A model generated the notes under the pieces. It worked only from the letters and a program-made list of their open reading frames with translations, had not been told where the DNA came from and searched no databases. Shown here one piece after another: positions 23,008 to 34,254 of a stretch of 64,000 bases of DNA (its first letter is position 1; the number at the start of each line of letters is the position of its first letter). This stretch comes from Isoetes taiwanensis. Lineage: Eukaryota; Streptophyta; Lycopodiopsida; Isoetales; Isoetaceae. The translations under genes were made by a program, and so were the position numbers. Where the stretch lies: NCBI GenBank assembly GCA_021234155.1, contig JAJEKV010000046.1, forward strand, positions 11,238,818 to 11,302,817, written 5' to 3'.

Positions 23008-24170
23008 TATTTTTGGTGCTAAGCAAAGAGACTGTCCACCTATGCCGAAGGTGCAGAAACTGGATTTACAGATAGCCTTGTTTACATATGAAGTGGATTT
23101 ACAGATGAATATATTGTCATCCTGTTTACCAGCCGATGTTCTAGGATTTCTCAATTTTCGGATTGAATTGCATGGTGCTGCTCAAATTTGCAAGATTTGT
23201 AGCTTGTACAATTGGCAATCTATTTATATTTGTTGCTTCTATTTGCATTTTTTTAATCATTGTATATCATGCGATGATGCAATATTGTTTACATTTTATT
23301 CTAACAGTGAGCCAAATTCATGGGCAGGAAGTAGCCAAAAGAATTCCAAGCGTTCTTATTAAACTCTGATCAACTGTATCAAGGGGGTCATAAACATCCA
23401 CTCATATGGACCTCACAAAACCTCTTTTCTGGGGTTGAACTTGATTTTCAAATTCTATCCGGTTGGGGAGAAGCAAGTGAAGCAAGATAGCGAGTTCCAT
23501 TTAAAAGCTCAGTTGAACAGTGGGAATAGAAACTGTTTCGAGGTCTGGAAGACAGAAGAATGCATTTTGACTTTCAATGGCCAACATATGTCTGAACATA
23601 TAATATCCTGATTTATCTAGTGACATTTTCAATAGGGTGAGGTTGGTTTGGAAGACCCGAAGTGCCTCTTTGTCTTCCTTACCCCCCTCCCAATTAATAC
23701 ATCAAAGAATTGGAGATCTGTTAAAATGTGCGTATACCATGGTAAGTCTCACTCAATGTGAAAACTATTTTTTTTTTGAGGTCGAATCTTGGTTAGGGAA
23801 ACTATAAGCACAATCGGCAAGTCCCTTAGTCTCTTGCTGGATCTAAGGGTGAATCCCCATTACATCATTCTTCTGAATTTCTGAGTTTGCCATGTCAGCC
23901 AAACCCAACCTCAATTCGAGCAACCATTCCTATTACAGATCCAAATTCTGAAAATTGAAACCGAGGATGAAAACAAGAAGACAAAACAACTACTAGATGA
24001 CAAAATCGGCAAACTAGAAGCCAAACCCGCATGGTTCAGATTTTTAGATGTTGCCTCCATCTATCTGAGGTTGCTGGTGCCATATAGCATCAACTTGGGC
24101 CCTAACCCAATCTACTAGCTACATACTTCCCCTCTGATTTCTACAGCAAGAAAATATTGACTCCTACCTG
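23008..24170. other. Insertion interior: exon-like scraps, nothing identified
   Basis: A frame at 23042-23362 and a block at 23280-23560 with a possible acceptor (TTCTAACAG) look weakly protein-like but carry no motif I recognise. The rest is AT-rich. Confidence 0.3.
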
Positions 24171-24171
24171 A

Positions 24172-24680
24172 AAGGAAAATTTTCTCCTCTTCTAAACTGT
24201 GCTATGAATTCTGAAATCCCCATGGCACACTACAAGGTTTCACGAAAAGTTCCCCAACCAAAGGTGGAAAGAAGAAAGGAAATTTTCCTCTTCTAAATTG
24301 TGCTATGAATTCAAAAATTCACATGGCAGGTTGTAGGGGTTCCCGAAAATTTTTCGAGCTAAAGATTGGATTCTTTCCACCTTGTATAGGGGAATGGCCC
24401 TCATGTTCCCAAACAAAGCTCAAATTCTTTCCACATTGTATAGGGGAATGGCCCACTGGACCATTTCCTCGCCAGGAAAAGGCCGAGAGGGCCTTTCCCC
24501 CAACGTAAAGTAGGGTAGAATTAGGTTGTTTTCATGTATATATATTACATAAAGTGGAGCAGAACCAGAACATAGACCAGAAAGCAGATTAGCAACCAGA
24601 AGAACGTCGACCAGAAAGCATAGCAGCAACCGAGCGGAACATCGAACAGAAAGCAGAGCAGCAATCGAGCATAACATGAA
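24172..24680. repeat. Clustered local duplications
   Basis: Three layers are seen. A ~110-bp duplication has copies near 24172-24270 and 24283-24375 (sharing CTCTTCTAAA(C/T)TGTGCTATG). A ~33-bp duplication ends in TTGTATAGGGGAATGGCC (about 24370-24402 and 24425-24457). Imperfect ~40-bp units at 24548-24680 share (A/G)AACATCGA(A/C)CAGAAAGCA. Confidence 0.65.
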
Positions 24681-24695
24681 CAACTAGAGATACAT

Positions 24696-25001
24696 GTGTC
24701 ATTATCTGATTGGCTTAGACGGCCAAAAATAGCTTACTCGTACTTTACATATAAACAAGATGCTAATGCATCAATGGGTTGCCCATTGGGAGGTCTATTG
24801 ATGGATTTAGAATCAGCAAAACCTCTTGCAAAATGGCATATTGAAGAAGACGCAAATACTTTGAAAGCACTTTTGGAGGAATATGCAATCCAACATATTT
24901 ACGTTGCTGCCATGCCTGTTATGGTAAGGAAGGCTGCCATTGATGGTTTAATAAGTCAAGCAAAATCATCTTCCAATAGCAGTGAATTTCATACAAAATA
25001 A
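24696..25001 (+). pseudogene. Unidentified captured coding fragment
   Basis: A 101-codon open frame with protein-like composition: it has YSYFTYKQDANASMGCPLGG, then a helical stretch, EDANTLKALLEEYAIQHIYVA. The 3' end runs into a Ser/Asn-rich tail and a stop. I do not recognise the family. It sits inside the insertion and has no paired neighbouring exons, so it is best read as a captured gene piece. Confidence 0.35.
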
Positions 25002-26160
25002 AATTGACATGCAAAACAATTGACAGTTCCTAAGTCCTTTTGCATCCTTCCTTCCCCCCGGCCCCCTTCCTTTTTTTCTATTTGGATTCTTCATACATTG
25101 TTTTATATGTTTCTTAGGATCCGACAATTCCACTATCTATTTCACGTGGTTCTTTATTCACATGATGCAATAAATGTAAGTAGGCCTCACTTTCATGCAT
25201 CCATCGTTTGCAAACTATTAACTACCTAAAACAAAACCATTAAAACAAATCATGCATAAATAAAATACCCATAATCATTACCTACACAACTCCTTCATCA
25301 AGACCACACAACGCAACATACATTTCACTAGCAATTTGAGATAACTAAAAGATCAAACTATAATCTGCAAAGCATTTTAAGCATAGGTATGCTAAATGCA
25401 AAGCCCCGTCATGCAAACCCATCGAAATTTAGTGCACATATTATTAGTAAACAAACTACACTCTAGTCATTTAAAGCATTACCAACATTGCCAGTCTTAA
25501 AAAGAAATCCTTACCCTCAAAAATCACAACCGCAACCGTGCAATTAAGTCGGTCATTTCCTTTATGATCATGCCCTCCTCGTGGCCCCAATGACGTCAAT
25601 TCATCCAGTCTAGTTTTTATCTCCACTTAAAAGTTAGCCTTCCTTCGTGTATATGGTTATAATGAAATGCAAATTTACGTCAACATGAAACCCATATTAC
25701 ATAGAATGCGATGGTAGCATAACTTACCTATACTAACCTTACATAGACACAGGTAAATTGTAACACTCAATGAAGACAATGTACAGAATGTCACTTTCCT
25801 ACAAACAAGGCTATTAATTGACATTCTTCGTTACGCCTATATAACTTCTGTATTAGAACAAACAACTACATACATCAACAACATCAACAACGTCAACAAA
25901 ATGATCTCTATCCAAGGAACATCTTATGCTCACTAGCATTTAACATCATATGCCGCTTTCAAGGAGTTCTCTCATTTCTATGCTAAGAAAACATGCGTTT
26001 CCATTCTCTCCTCTATTAGACTTGTCCTTATGCTTCTGCAATCCTTGTTTCATGACGAGGACCAAGGATTTCTTCAAGCCAATTTTCATAGTCTCATGGT
26101 AACAAGTATTCTATTGTTTTGAATTAGCAATTTTGATTGATTGTGAAAATATGACTTTGA
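25002..26160. other. Insertion interior, AT-rich, no supported gene
   Basis: Low-complexity A/C-rich DNA with short frames only. No repeats or motifs could be supported. Confidence 0.4.
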
Positions 26161-26479
26161 AGTATGATTTAAGCCACTTCACCCTCGGGCCATGGAGGGC
26201 AACCCTCCGTGCGCAGCACCTTGTTACATTTGCTTATGTTCTCTATAATTGGTAGATGATCTAGTGTAGATCCTATTGGCAAATGTATTTTGGAATAAAG
26301 TGTGAAAGAATATCAAAGCAGAATATAATTACACAACAACCCCAATAACTTGTCCACAGCTGAAAACCACAATAAAAAAAGTCAACGCGTAGGCTTTTTG
26401 GTACTCTTCAAAAAACTTACATGTAGTTCTTTATAGGTATGTTTTTTTCATCAATACTGTTGTTTTTTTTAAGCAGAGA

Positions 26480-26960
26480 AGGAATACCAACAGTTGTTTT
26501 AAAATTCCTTTATTACTATACATCGTTTTATGGTAAAATTCCACATAGATAAAATCACTTCAAATACCACATATTGTAACCGAATTCAATAGTTGTTTTA
26601 AAACTACTTCTTTTACTACTACATGTAGTTTTATGGTAGATTTCCCCATAGATAAAGTCACTCACACGTTGTTTTATAGTACAATTCCCCATAGACAAAG
26701 ACACTTCAATTACTACTTATTGTATAGCCGTATTCAACGGTTGCTTTAAAATTACTTATGTTACTACACGTCATTTTTTGGTAGGATTTCCCATAAATAA
26801 AGTCACTTCAGTTACTACACATTGTATAGCCGAATCCCCATAGAAAAGTGTATATCTCCACATCTATTTTTTTTGGCATTAAAACCACTAGAAAAAATTA
26901 CTTCTTTTATGACATTGTATAAGAGCCGAATTCCCGTAGAAAAATGTACATCTTCCCATA
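26480..26960. repeat. Degenerate tandem repeat, ~80-115 bp period
   Basis: Phrases such as TTTTAAAA(C/T)TACTT, TTCCCCATAGA(T/C)AAA, TCACTTCAA and TTGTATAGCCGAATTC recur in the same order at least four times with many substitutions and length changes. An old, eroded minisatellite. Confidence 0.6.
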
Positions 26961-27149
26961 GAAGAATGTACATCTCCACGCCTATATTTTTGGTATAAAT
27001 ATGCATCATATATTATACAATATATCCACACCTACATTCTTGGCATACAAACTATTAGAAAAATCTAGGGGCATAAACCATTAGCAATAAACCATTACCA
27101 TTAGCCAAAAAAATGAATTGTAACCTCACGAATCCAAAACCGAGCGTTG

Positions 27150-28660
27150 CTCCAATTCTTACATGCTCGAATATGCAATTGTGGACGAAAGCAATGCTAT
27201 TGTAAGTCTCTAACCCTCTCGATCATCCATGTTCCAGAGCTGAAGGCCATCTTAGGGCGTTTTATAAGTCGAGTTTTCTTGCTCAATTGGGAAATGTCGA
27301 TCTTTCTTGTGTCTCCAGAACCATACAGTAGTTGTTCTTTATGGCATCTTTTGTTTTGTTGATGCAGATCCATGGTTCACAAGATGGACTTCAAGCTTTA
27401 AAATCTGGAAGCATCCTCATTCAGGCAAGTCATTCGGCATCCGATCGTGCTTATGCCTCTGCTTATGCCTACTATCTCACCAGCCTTGCAAGAATAATAT
27501 GTAAACAGAGAGCTGCAATTCATCACAATTTCTTGGTATTTTCCGCATTTTTAGATGTTGGAAAAACAAAATTCGAATGCTCCATATATGCTCAGATTCT
27601 GCCCCTATGGTTACTGTTTACTTATCATAAAACGATTGACTCATATGCATTGCAATGCAACTAAATTCTGATCATATTTCGTACCTAATTTTGATTGGAA
27701 AGTTTTGCAGAGCAAATACTTTATCTTTCTACCCAAAAATCTTTATATCAATCAGTGCCTTGCTGTCCAAGGGTTGTGTGCCTTGTGCTATCTCCGTGCT
27801 ATCTCCTGTTGTCAAATGGCCTCCCAAACATTTTAGACTAATTTAGAACTCTGACAGCATGCATTTCAAAGCTCAAATCCACCATTCTTTATCCAGCTCT
27901 TAAAATCGTAGAGGCACTTGCATGTACCTTGTTGAAGCTTGTTGGCATTCGTTGACATGATGATTGGGCAAAGAAACATGTGGCAAGACTTATATGCACG
28001 GATCTGGAAAGGTCTGGTATTGTCAATAGGTTCGGTATACTCTCTATATTTTATACTTGGGATTTCGAGCTTGAATTGGACAGAAGAACTTGTTTAAATC
28101 TGACCAGCACATGCCAGAGTTGCAGGATTCCATATCCAGGGAACTATGAATAGCGACTCTAATGAATATATAGCTGTGCAACATCATTGCTTCTTGTAGT
28201 GCAACCCCGATTCTCTAGAGAATAGCAGGCCCTTGCATTGTTCTAATCTATGGCGTAGTGCTTGGAATTACTCATATCCATCTGATTTATTTGTTGTTGA
28301 ATCACTTGGATTTAGTCTCCTTTCTGTGCCATGATGGAGGAAAGCATGAGGATATATTTCTTACATTTGTTCGGAACATATATTTTTAGATTAGGAATTA
28401 TCCAGAGCATGTGTCGACATTAAAAGTCGTGCAGCCAAACTCTTTTTTTACTATGTCTATTTATACTTTGTCTTATTATTGAGAATGCCGATGGGATGCT
28501 TGCAGGCTCTTCCTATATTGCTGGATAAGATATTTAATCATGTGGCTGCAGTGAGTTTGTCAGTAACTTTTGTTCTTGCTTTTGGCGAGGGTAGAATCTT
28601 CTTGCTCAAGCAATTTTGTTATAGTCAGTTTCTTGATGTTGTAGTTATGGGATTTATATA
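27150..28660 (+). pseudogene. Exon-like scraps of an unidentified gene
   Basis: After a pyrimidine-rich acceptor (TTGATGCAG, ending 27367) the frame reads IHGSQDGLQALKSGSILIQ, then continues openly to 27664. A second short exon, 28507-28551, lies between an acceptor (TGCTTGCAG) and a donor (GTGAGTTT) and reads ALPILLDKIFNHVAA. The first peptide loosely resembles the strand-loop after the Rossmann core of beta-hydroxyacid-type dehydrogenases, but that is too weak to name. No start, no complete domain. Confidence 0.3.
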
Positions 28661-29190
28661 AAAACCTAAAGGTATGAATAAGCCTTTGTGTATATTTTTG
28701 TGTGACAGTTACCTTTAAGATTGCTTTGAAATATTTAATCTTTTAATACCGCGCCTCTCTTACAACTAAAGGATAAGAAAGGCAGAAAAAGGAAAAATTG
28801 ATTGTCTTGTCCATAATTTCCATCAGTTGCATTGCTACATCCTCTTGAGTTTCCTCATAATGCTTCAAAATAGCTTCCCATGAGGTATCCTTCCTTTACC
28901 CATTCTTGATAGTATGCCATTGGACCTATTTCGTTTCTTCTTGCTTCTTCTGCTTGGATTCTGGAACATATGATATGCACAGCAAAAAAATCTAAGAACA
29001 CTTGTGTACAGAAATTTATTGTAAAGTCTTGAACGTCAAGTTTGGAAGTTTACAGTGAGATAAAGAAATTATACAGTGGGATACAGAATTTGAGAACCGC
29101 ACTTTTGGCAGGGTTGTAATCTAATATGTTTTAATGATTATTTAACTCACATGGATACTCTAAGAACATGCTTAGTGAATACACCTCAGG

Positions 29191-30110
29191 TTGCTCCATT
29201 CTGATCTCTTCGACTTGACAACGAAGAGAAATAGGGGGTTAGGGTTGAAGAGGCCAGAATTTACTGCTAAAAGCCAACTAAAGCTTTGTCTTTGTGATAA
29301 ATGTCGAAAGAAGTCCAAGTTTGCATCACACATGGCAAGCATTCGCAAATCCAAAACTGTGGTAAGGGACTGCATTTATTAGTGCCAACGGTGTGTTCTT
29401 GTCAATCCTAGTGGTTTGTCCTTTAGGCAGGCAGAGTATGTACGGCATCTGCGCATAGATAATGCAAATCTCGGCTTTGACCAGCAATGTGTTGGGAATG
29501 AAGAAAACGGGAATGATGCCTGTGACGATGCAATGCATGTAACGGAAGAGTTGCATGTCGATGAGGAAATATAGCATGGCCATGGCTATGGCTATCATGA
29601 AGATATCAATTGTGACCCTAGCATGGATGCTACTCTAGAAGATAAGATGGATGAAATTGGTAGTCATCCTGATGTCTTTCTTAACTTGGAAGATCAGCTG
29701 GAAGGCGATGGATACGAGGAGGATTTTGATGACAGGGATGGCCATAGGGTTTATCAAAGGAAAGTTATTTCTGATGCTACACTAGATGACCAGATTCTCA
29801 TGGCAATTTTGGAGTTGAAGAACGTCCTTGACATGCGCTCACTGAAAGTCTGAGAGATGATATTCTTAGAATTCTATTCGGTGACAATAAAGAACTAGCT
29901 TAGCAGCCTTGCTCTCTCGAAAGGACAAGTGGGATAGGTTAATCAGTGGACACAAATTGCCTTCTACTTTAAAGACCATGAAACGTTTCTGAAGAACTTG
30001 GGCCTCACACCAGTTCAACGATATGCAGTTTGCTACCACAAGGAGGTGTTTGAAGGAGTGAGCAACCATGTTTTTGGAGACTTTGTATCTACTCCCGACA
30101 AAGTCTTTAG
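29191..30110 (+). pseudogene. Possible CACTA (En/Spm, Tnp2-type) transposase remnant
   Basis: Open blocks at 29191-29379, 29623-29853 and 29995-30110 follow one another on the plus strand. The first has a C..C pair in KLCLCDKCRKKSKF. The second is very acidic (Asp/Glu) and ends with DDQILMAILELKNVLDMRSLK, like the segment before the catalytic part of plant Tnp2 proteins ('LL.LLK.K...S......IL.LL'). The third reads LGLTPVQRYAVCYHKEVF. The catalytic domain and terminal inverted repeats are not seen. It ends where the gag fragment begins at about 30107, suggesting one interrupted the other. The family call is tentative. Confidence 0.3.
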
Positions 30111-31331
30111 GTATGCAATTTGTAGTCTCCCTTTTTCTTGCTCGATAGCCGCGAGCTTTCCTTTATTCTTTTCTTCCCCTTCCCTATAAGTTTTTGGTTT
30201 GTCCTCCATTTGGTGGGATTGAGCAACGAGCCGTTATTTGGGTGCTGGCTCTTTGAACTGTACTTTCTTTTTTCAGATGAAGCTGTATTCTTTGGACAGT
30301 TAGATTGGTAATGTGGTCCTCCAAAAATATAACATCCAGTTTTTGGCCATTTATTATGTTCCTGTTTGGCCTTCTGTCCATTATTTGAGCGTTTTCTGTT
30401 CCTACCATTAAACCTTGACTTCCGCTCATCACGTCCTCTTTTATTTTGCTTATCCTTTCTATTTTCAAAATGTTCACGCTTTAATCTTTTCTGTTCCCGA
30501 GGAGGTGCTCCATCCCAAATAACTAATTTGCGGGTCTTGGGATTTAATTTCCATTCTGCAGCTCGTGCTTTCTTAATTGCATCTTCCATATTGATTGGTT
30601 CAATAAGATCTAGCTCTATCAATATCTCTTCCCTTAAACCATTCACAAACTTTCTTAATAGCTCATTCTCACCCAAGTTTCGAACTTGCGATCCCAAATG
30701 ACTGAACTTCATATAATAGTCAGATTCAGTTTCTTCGTCCTTCTGTTTAACAAGATCCCACTCTTTTCGCGATATCCTGTGATAATTTGCAGGAAAATAA
30801 TGGGCTTCAAATGCACTACGGAATACTATCCATGAGTTGGCCTCAGGCTGCATCAATCTACGGCCTTGCCACCAAACTTGTGGTTGTTTATCTAGATAGG
30901 TATCCATGGCTTGCAGTTTCTCTTGTTCAGTCAGATTAACTCTCTCAAAGAACTTCTCCTGAATTCCAAGGAAACTTATCACCTGCATCAGCTTAACAAC
31001 TACTCTGCCACTAAAGTATAGCAGATCCACTTTTTCTAACCATTTAGGAACCTTGTCTTTCTTATTTTGAGAGTCATTCTGCAGTATTCATAAGATTTGG
31101 GTTGGAATTAGTTGGTGGTGGATTGACGGGTGGCAAACTTTCAGGTGGAGGTGGGTTAGCAGGTGGATGATCACTTGGTAACGGAGGCTGCTGACCAACA
31201 CCGGGTAAAACCCATAAAGTAGAGCTATCTGATCTAATTTGCGGCAGGAAAAGGAGAAAGTGTTGTGAGTGAAGAATCGCAAACACTAATAAAGAAGAAG
31301 CGGTGATCCGAGATGTCATCTGCACTGCCAC
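30107..31331 (-). pseudogene. Ty3/gypsy gag fragment
   Basis: On the minus strand, a Pro-rich leader (31331-31074) is followed, after a frame break near 31050, by a 307-codon retrotransposon gag domain (31030-30107). Gag hallmarks are visible: QPQVWWQGRRL, FRSAFEAHYFP, then LGENELLRKFVNGLREEI. A Lys/Arg-rich tail ends in a zinc knuckle, C-Y-I-F-GGPHYQSNC, whose second Cys is replaced by Phe. Gag forms the virus-like particle in the cytoplasm. No pol follows: sequence changes abruptly at about 30107, so this is an isolated, truncated piece. Confidence 0.8.
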
Positions 31332-31891
31332 TGAAATGTGAGGTTCCCTTCAATAACAATTGGAGGACCTTAACCTTGGTGCATTTGCACCAATTGCAAC
31401 TGCCTAAGGAACAAGCTCCCCACATGTATGAGATGTGGGAGAGTGCACTGCATGGTGTGCAGTAGGTTGCACCATGCAAACTCCATGGACAAGATAGTTG
31501 CATATTTTGGCAACAAAAGGAGTTTTGGCAAACAAAAACGAGGATGCGAATGAGACCACAACTGACAAATGTGAGGATGCGAAGATTCAAGATGCATACT
31601 GCAGCAGTTCAAGAACTTAAAGCGAGAAGGAGAACGCATCATGGTAGAAGTTGACACCTCTAGAATCTGCATCCCAAGTGGGGAGAAGAATTCTGTGTAG
31701 CGAGGAAGCAAAATCCCGTTAAGAAGACCACAACATGGTAGCAGTTGACACCTCTAGAATCAGCATCCTGCATGGGAGGAAGAATTCTATGAATGTCAAA
31801 TGTTTAGCTATAGTAACGAGGTAACATAGCTGGTTATGGGGGAATGCAGCAAGATGAATAGGGACATCGATTTTTTTGACAATATAGTATA
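31332..31891. repeat. Spacer with ~60-bp direct repeat
   Basis: A ~55-60-bp unit containing GTTGACACCTCTAGAATC and AAGAATTCT is present at about 31640-31698 and 31734-31792. No gene is supported here. It is the left genomic flank of the YR retroelement. Confidence 0.55.
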
Positions 31892-31930
31892 ATTCCTAGG
31901 ATGGGTCCTACAACACACATATTCGGCCGA
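31892..31930 (-). repeat. YR element: outer repeat B2
   Basis: Matches B1 (32810-32847): starts ATTCCTAGGATGGGTCC, with one mismatch and then divergence after 31930. It contains the short inverted repeat TAGGA/TCCTA around TGGG. It forms one end of the element next to flanking host DNA. Confidence 0.85.
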
Positions 31931-32644
31931 AGTGAAGTGGGGTTCTCATTGAGCTTGAAGTTGGTGAGTACAGTATCCCAATAAGATGGGAAAAAGGACT
32001 GAAATTATAATCTAAAAAACATGCTCCGAAAATAGACAATTATCGAGAGCATAGCATATTATAGCAACATATAGTCCTACATGAACAATTGAGTTGGTCA
32101 CTTGTTCGCTTTCCCTATTAAGGACCATTGTAAAAGGCGACTTCGACTTCATGGCAAAACAAGATCCGCTGAAGAATCCAATAGATCCGCCATGAACCTA
32201 ACATGCCGCTAACGCCGACCAACCTACAGAAATTGAGACAGCCACACGTTAGAAGGTTAGGGGTTCTTAATAGGGACACGATATACTTTGAAACATCGCC
32301 GAAGTAGATAAAAAGGGGGGAGGACCGGAGGTCGCAGGACCACGCCGGATTGAAACAAGGCTAAAACCAGTCGACCAATTTGGTGCAAACTCTATAAAGG
32401 TGCATGGGAGACCACCAAATGGTACTGCCTCAGAGGCTACGTTGCCACGCCGAGAAAAAGAAAAAAGGTCAAGTATCCCTAGAAGTCACAGGACTACGCT
32501 AGAGACACCAAGCACAACTATGCCAAAAACAACATGCAAATACCATAAATAAATGCTGACCTTTCCTAAAAATAAAGCAAGACAATCAGATACTATTGAA
32601 AAAACTCAAGGCAAAGAAAGACTGTTAAAGGGAGGGTGAGGTGG
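31931..32644 (-). other. YR element: spacer between A2 and B2
   Basis: 714 bp with no open frame of note and no match elsewhere in the window. It may be the element's 3' untranslated region and RNA terminator region. Confidence 0.4.
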
Positions 32645-32812
32645 GAGGCTAGAAAACTAAGAGCAAATCCAACAGCAGCTCAAGAGAACGCCGATGAAAA
32701 GGCTAAAGAGGAACATGAACCTATAAATAGAGAAAACTGAAGAGGGAAGGTGGAAAGACGTCCCATCCAAGGAATGATGGTTCTATTGCTCAAGCAATAG
32801 AACCATGGCATT
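32645..32812 (-). repeat. YR element: inner repeat A2
   Basis: 168 bp, nearly identical to A1 at 39701-39869 (one-base indel and few substitutions). Includes a perfect 26-bp palindrome at 32779-32804 whose half is GGTTCTATTGCT. Confidence 0.92.
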
Positions 32813-32847
32813 CCTAGGATGGGTCCTACAACACACATATTCGGTCG
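32810..32847 (-). repeat. YR element: inner repeat B1, abutting A2
   Basis: 38 bp identical to B2 except one base. It shares the ATT core (32810-32812) with A2, reproducing the junction expected when the two element ends are joined in a circle. It lies 19 bases past the recombinase stop codon. Confidence 0.88.
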
Positions 32848-32865
32848 ACAGAAGAGGAACCTACC

Positions 32866-33785
32866 TTAAAGACCAAGATTGCGTGATACCATGAGACGAT
32901 CTTGGGTGTCAGGACGAATATAGCGCGAGTGGGAGGATACTGAGCGCCATCGCCCATGAGAGCGAACAACCTCAGACGGGATGGACGCAGCTGCAGCAGC
33001 GGTGGCACCACCACGTCGACCTGCATGGGTGCCAAAACTATGGGGATCCAAGCCGATGAGGCTTATAGCCTCAAACCACCAGGAGCGGGCAGTAGAGTAA
33101 GATAATGGGCGAGGAGAAGACAAACATGAGCGGAAAAGAGGGCCCCTTCAGGTGGATCAATAGTACGAAAGCAACAACTAGCTAGCAAACGTTGCAACAA
33201 CGCAACTGGGCAGAAGGGAGAGGAAGTACGGGCGATTATGACTTCCTGACCTCTAGCAGCTTGATCACATTTAGATTTCCGAATGATCAAAAGGACATGG
33301 TCCGGAAAAAAGGTGAGATCACGCCAATTTAAGTGAAGGGCCTCAAAAATACGATGAAAACCCGCAAAGCAAATCGTGACCAGAGAGGCTTTCATGAGGC
33401 TATGCCAATCGACATGCGGATGGGCAAGCAATGTAATGATTTGGCGAACATGGGATGCAGTAAGAGGTAAGCGAGACCGTGTGTTTGACTGCGTGCGTGG
33501 AGCCGCCTGGCGGACCAAGATAGGAAGCGGGGTTGCGCAAGGGGAAGGAACATTGATCAGGTTGTGGAAGAATGCAATTGAAGCAGCAACAACTCCTATT
33601 GAGGCTGAGCTACGTTGATTAGAGACCAAGGTGGAAAGAAAAGCAGCCACATGCAAGGAGGATGCTGGCAAGGCTGGAACCCCATGAGACATACACCACC
33701 CGCGAAATTGTAGCCAGGCAGAGGAGTAAGTTAACAAAGTGGAAGTAGCACGAGACTGAAGGATAGAGACTAAGGCCAGACCCAT
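32866..33785 (-). pseudogene. Tyrosine recombinase (DIRS/Ngaro type)
   Basis: The N-terminal, SAM-like binding region (from 33785: SRATSTLLTYSSAWLQF) is followed by the catalytic core. The first catalytic Arg is in FAGFHRIFEALHLNW. After a frame change near 33110, the box HAGRRGGAT supplies the H-x-x-R pair, SHGRWRS the next His/Trp position, and SRYI the nucleophilic Tyr. All five catalytic positions are thus present. The enzyme would cut and rejoin the circular DNA copy at the ATT core, taking the place of an integrase. One frameshift (33123-33063 overlap) breaks the gene. The frame is open upstream of 33785 to a splice acceptor at 33824. Confidence 0.92.
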
Positions 33786-33823
33786 AAAGGATGCAGAGGA
33801 ATGATCGTAACATGGGAAGATAT

Positions 33824-34091
33824 CTGAAAAGCCATCAAAGAAACATCAGAACTATGAATAAGATCGACTCCAAATGCGCAACATGGACTCTTACAAACAT
33901 ATAACAAAGTAGAGTGTGTTCTAAACCCCATAATAGAGTTTTATGCTAAAACGTATATAAGAATCATCGCAACAATCTAAATCAACCATTAGAACCTAAC
34001 AACAAATCTCCACCCATAAGATGATATTTTGAATGAAGCATCAATCAAATATAATATTATGAAGATAAAAAGTCATTAAGAGAAAAATCAC
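33824..34091 (-). other. Apparent spliceosomal intron between RNase H and recombinase
   Basis: On the minus strand the AT-rich gap starts with GTGATTTTTC (34091) and ends with GATGGCTTTTCAG (33824). Splicing there is phase 1 on both sides and keeps the RT-RNase H frame running straight into the recombinase frame. Upstream of the donor, the RNase H frame is open from the TGA at 34257-34255 down to 34092, with a PSAPWWPLLAKDSSTW motif. This is prediction from splice signals and phase, not proof of splicing. Confidence 0.55.
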
Positions 34092-34254
34092 ACCGCAGGG
34101 CGAACAATACTACATGGCGACGGGAGCCAGCAATACAAGAGGATGCCGAGGGTAGTAGAGCAAAGGAGAACTCGGGAAAGAAGAGAGTGTCACGAAAAAA
34201 AGGCTGCCATGTGGAAGAGTCCTTAGCTAGTAAAGGCCACCACGGGGCAGAGGG

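Larger units (their letters stand above)
21556..26223. mobile_element. 4.67-kb insertion with hairpin ends and captured gene pieces
   Basis: The boundaries come from comparison with the uninterrupted copy at 12.7 kb. The left end (21556-21580) can fold on itself (GGGTTGCCCC...GGGGCAAACCC), and a second inverted repeat follows (21599-21611 with 21628-21639). The right end has two adjacent perfect hairpins: GGAGGG/CCCTCC (26195-26209) and GTGC/GCAC (26210-26220). The insertion lies between T residues and makes no duplication longer than 2 bp. It encodes no transposase. It holds an RPL7 pseudogene and other exon scraps. Hairpins plus a T|T site recall the Helitron2/Helentron type, but this is inference. 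Confidence 0.55.

Noticed and set aside
21556-26223. The 4.67-kb insertion as a canonical Helitron or a MULE
   Set aside because: No TC start or CTRR end on either strand, and no 8-10 bp target duplication or long terminal inverted repeats.
33376-33618. Plus-strand ORF over the recombinase
   Set aside because: Shadow frame of the minus-strand recombinase, which has catalytic motifs; the plus frame has none.
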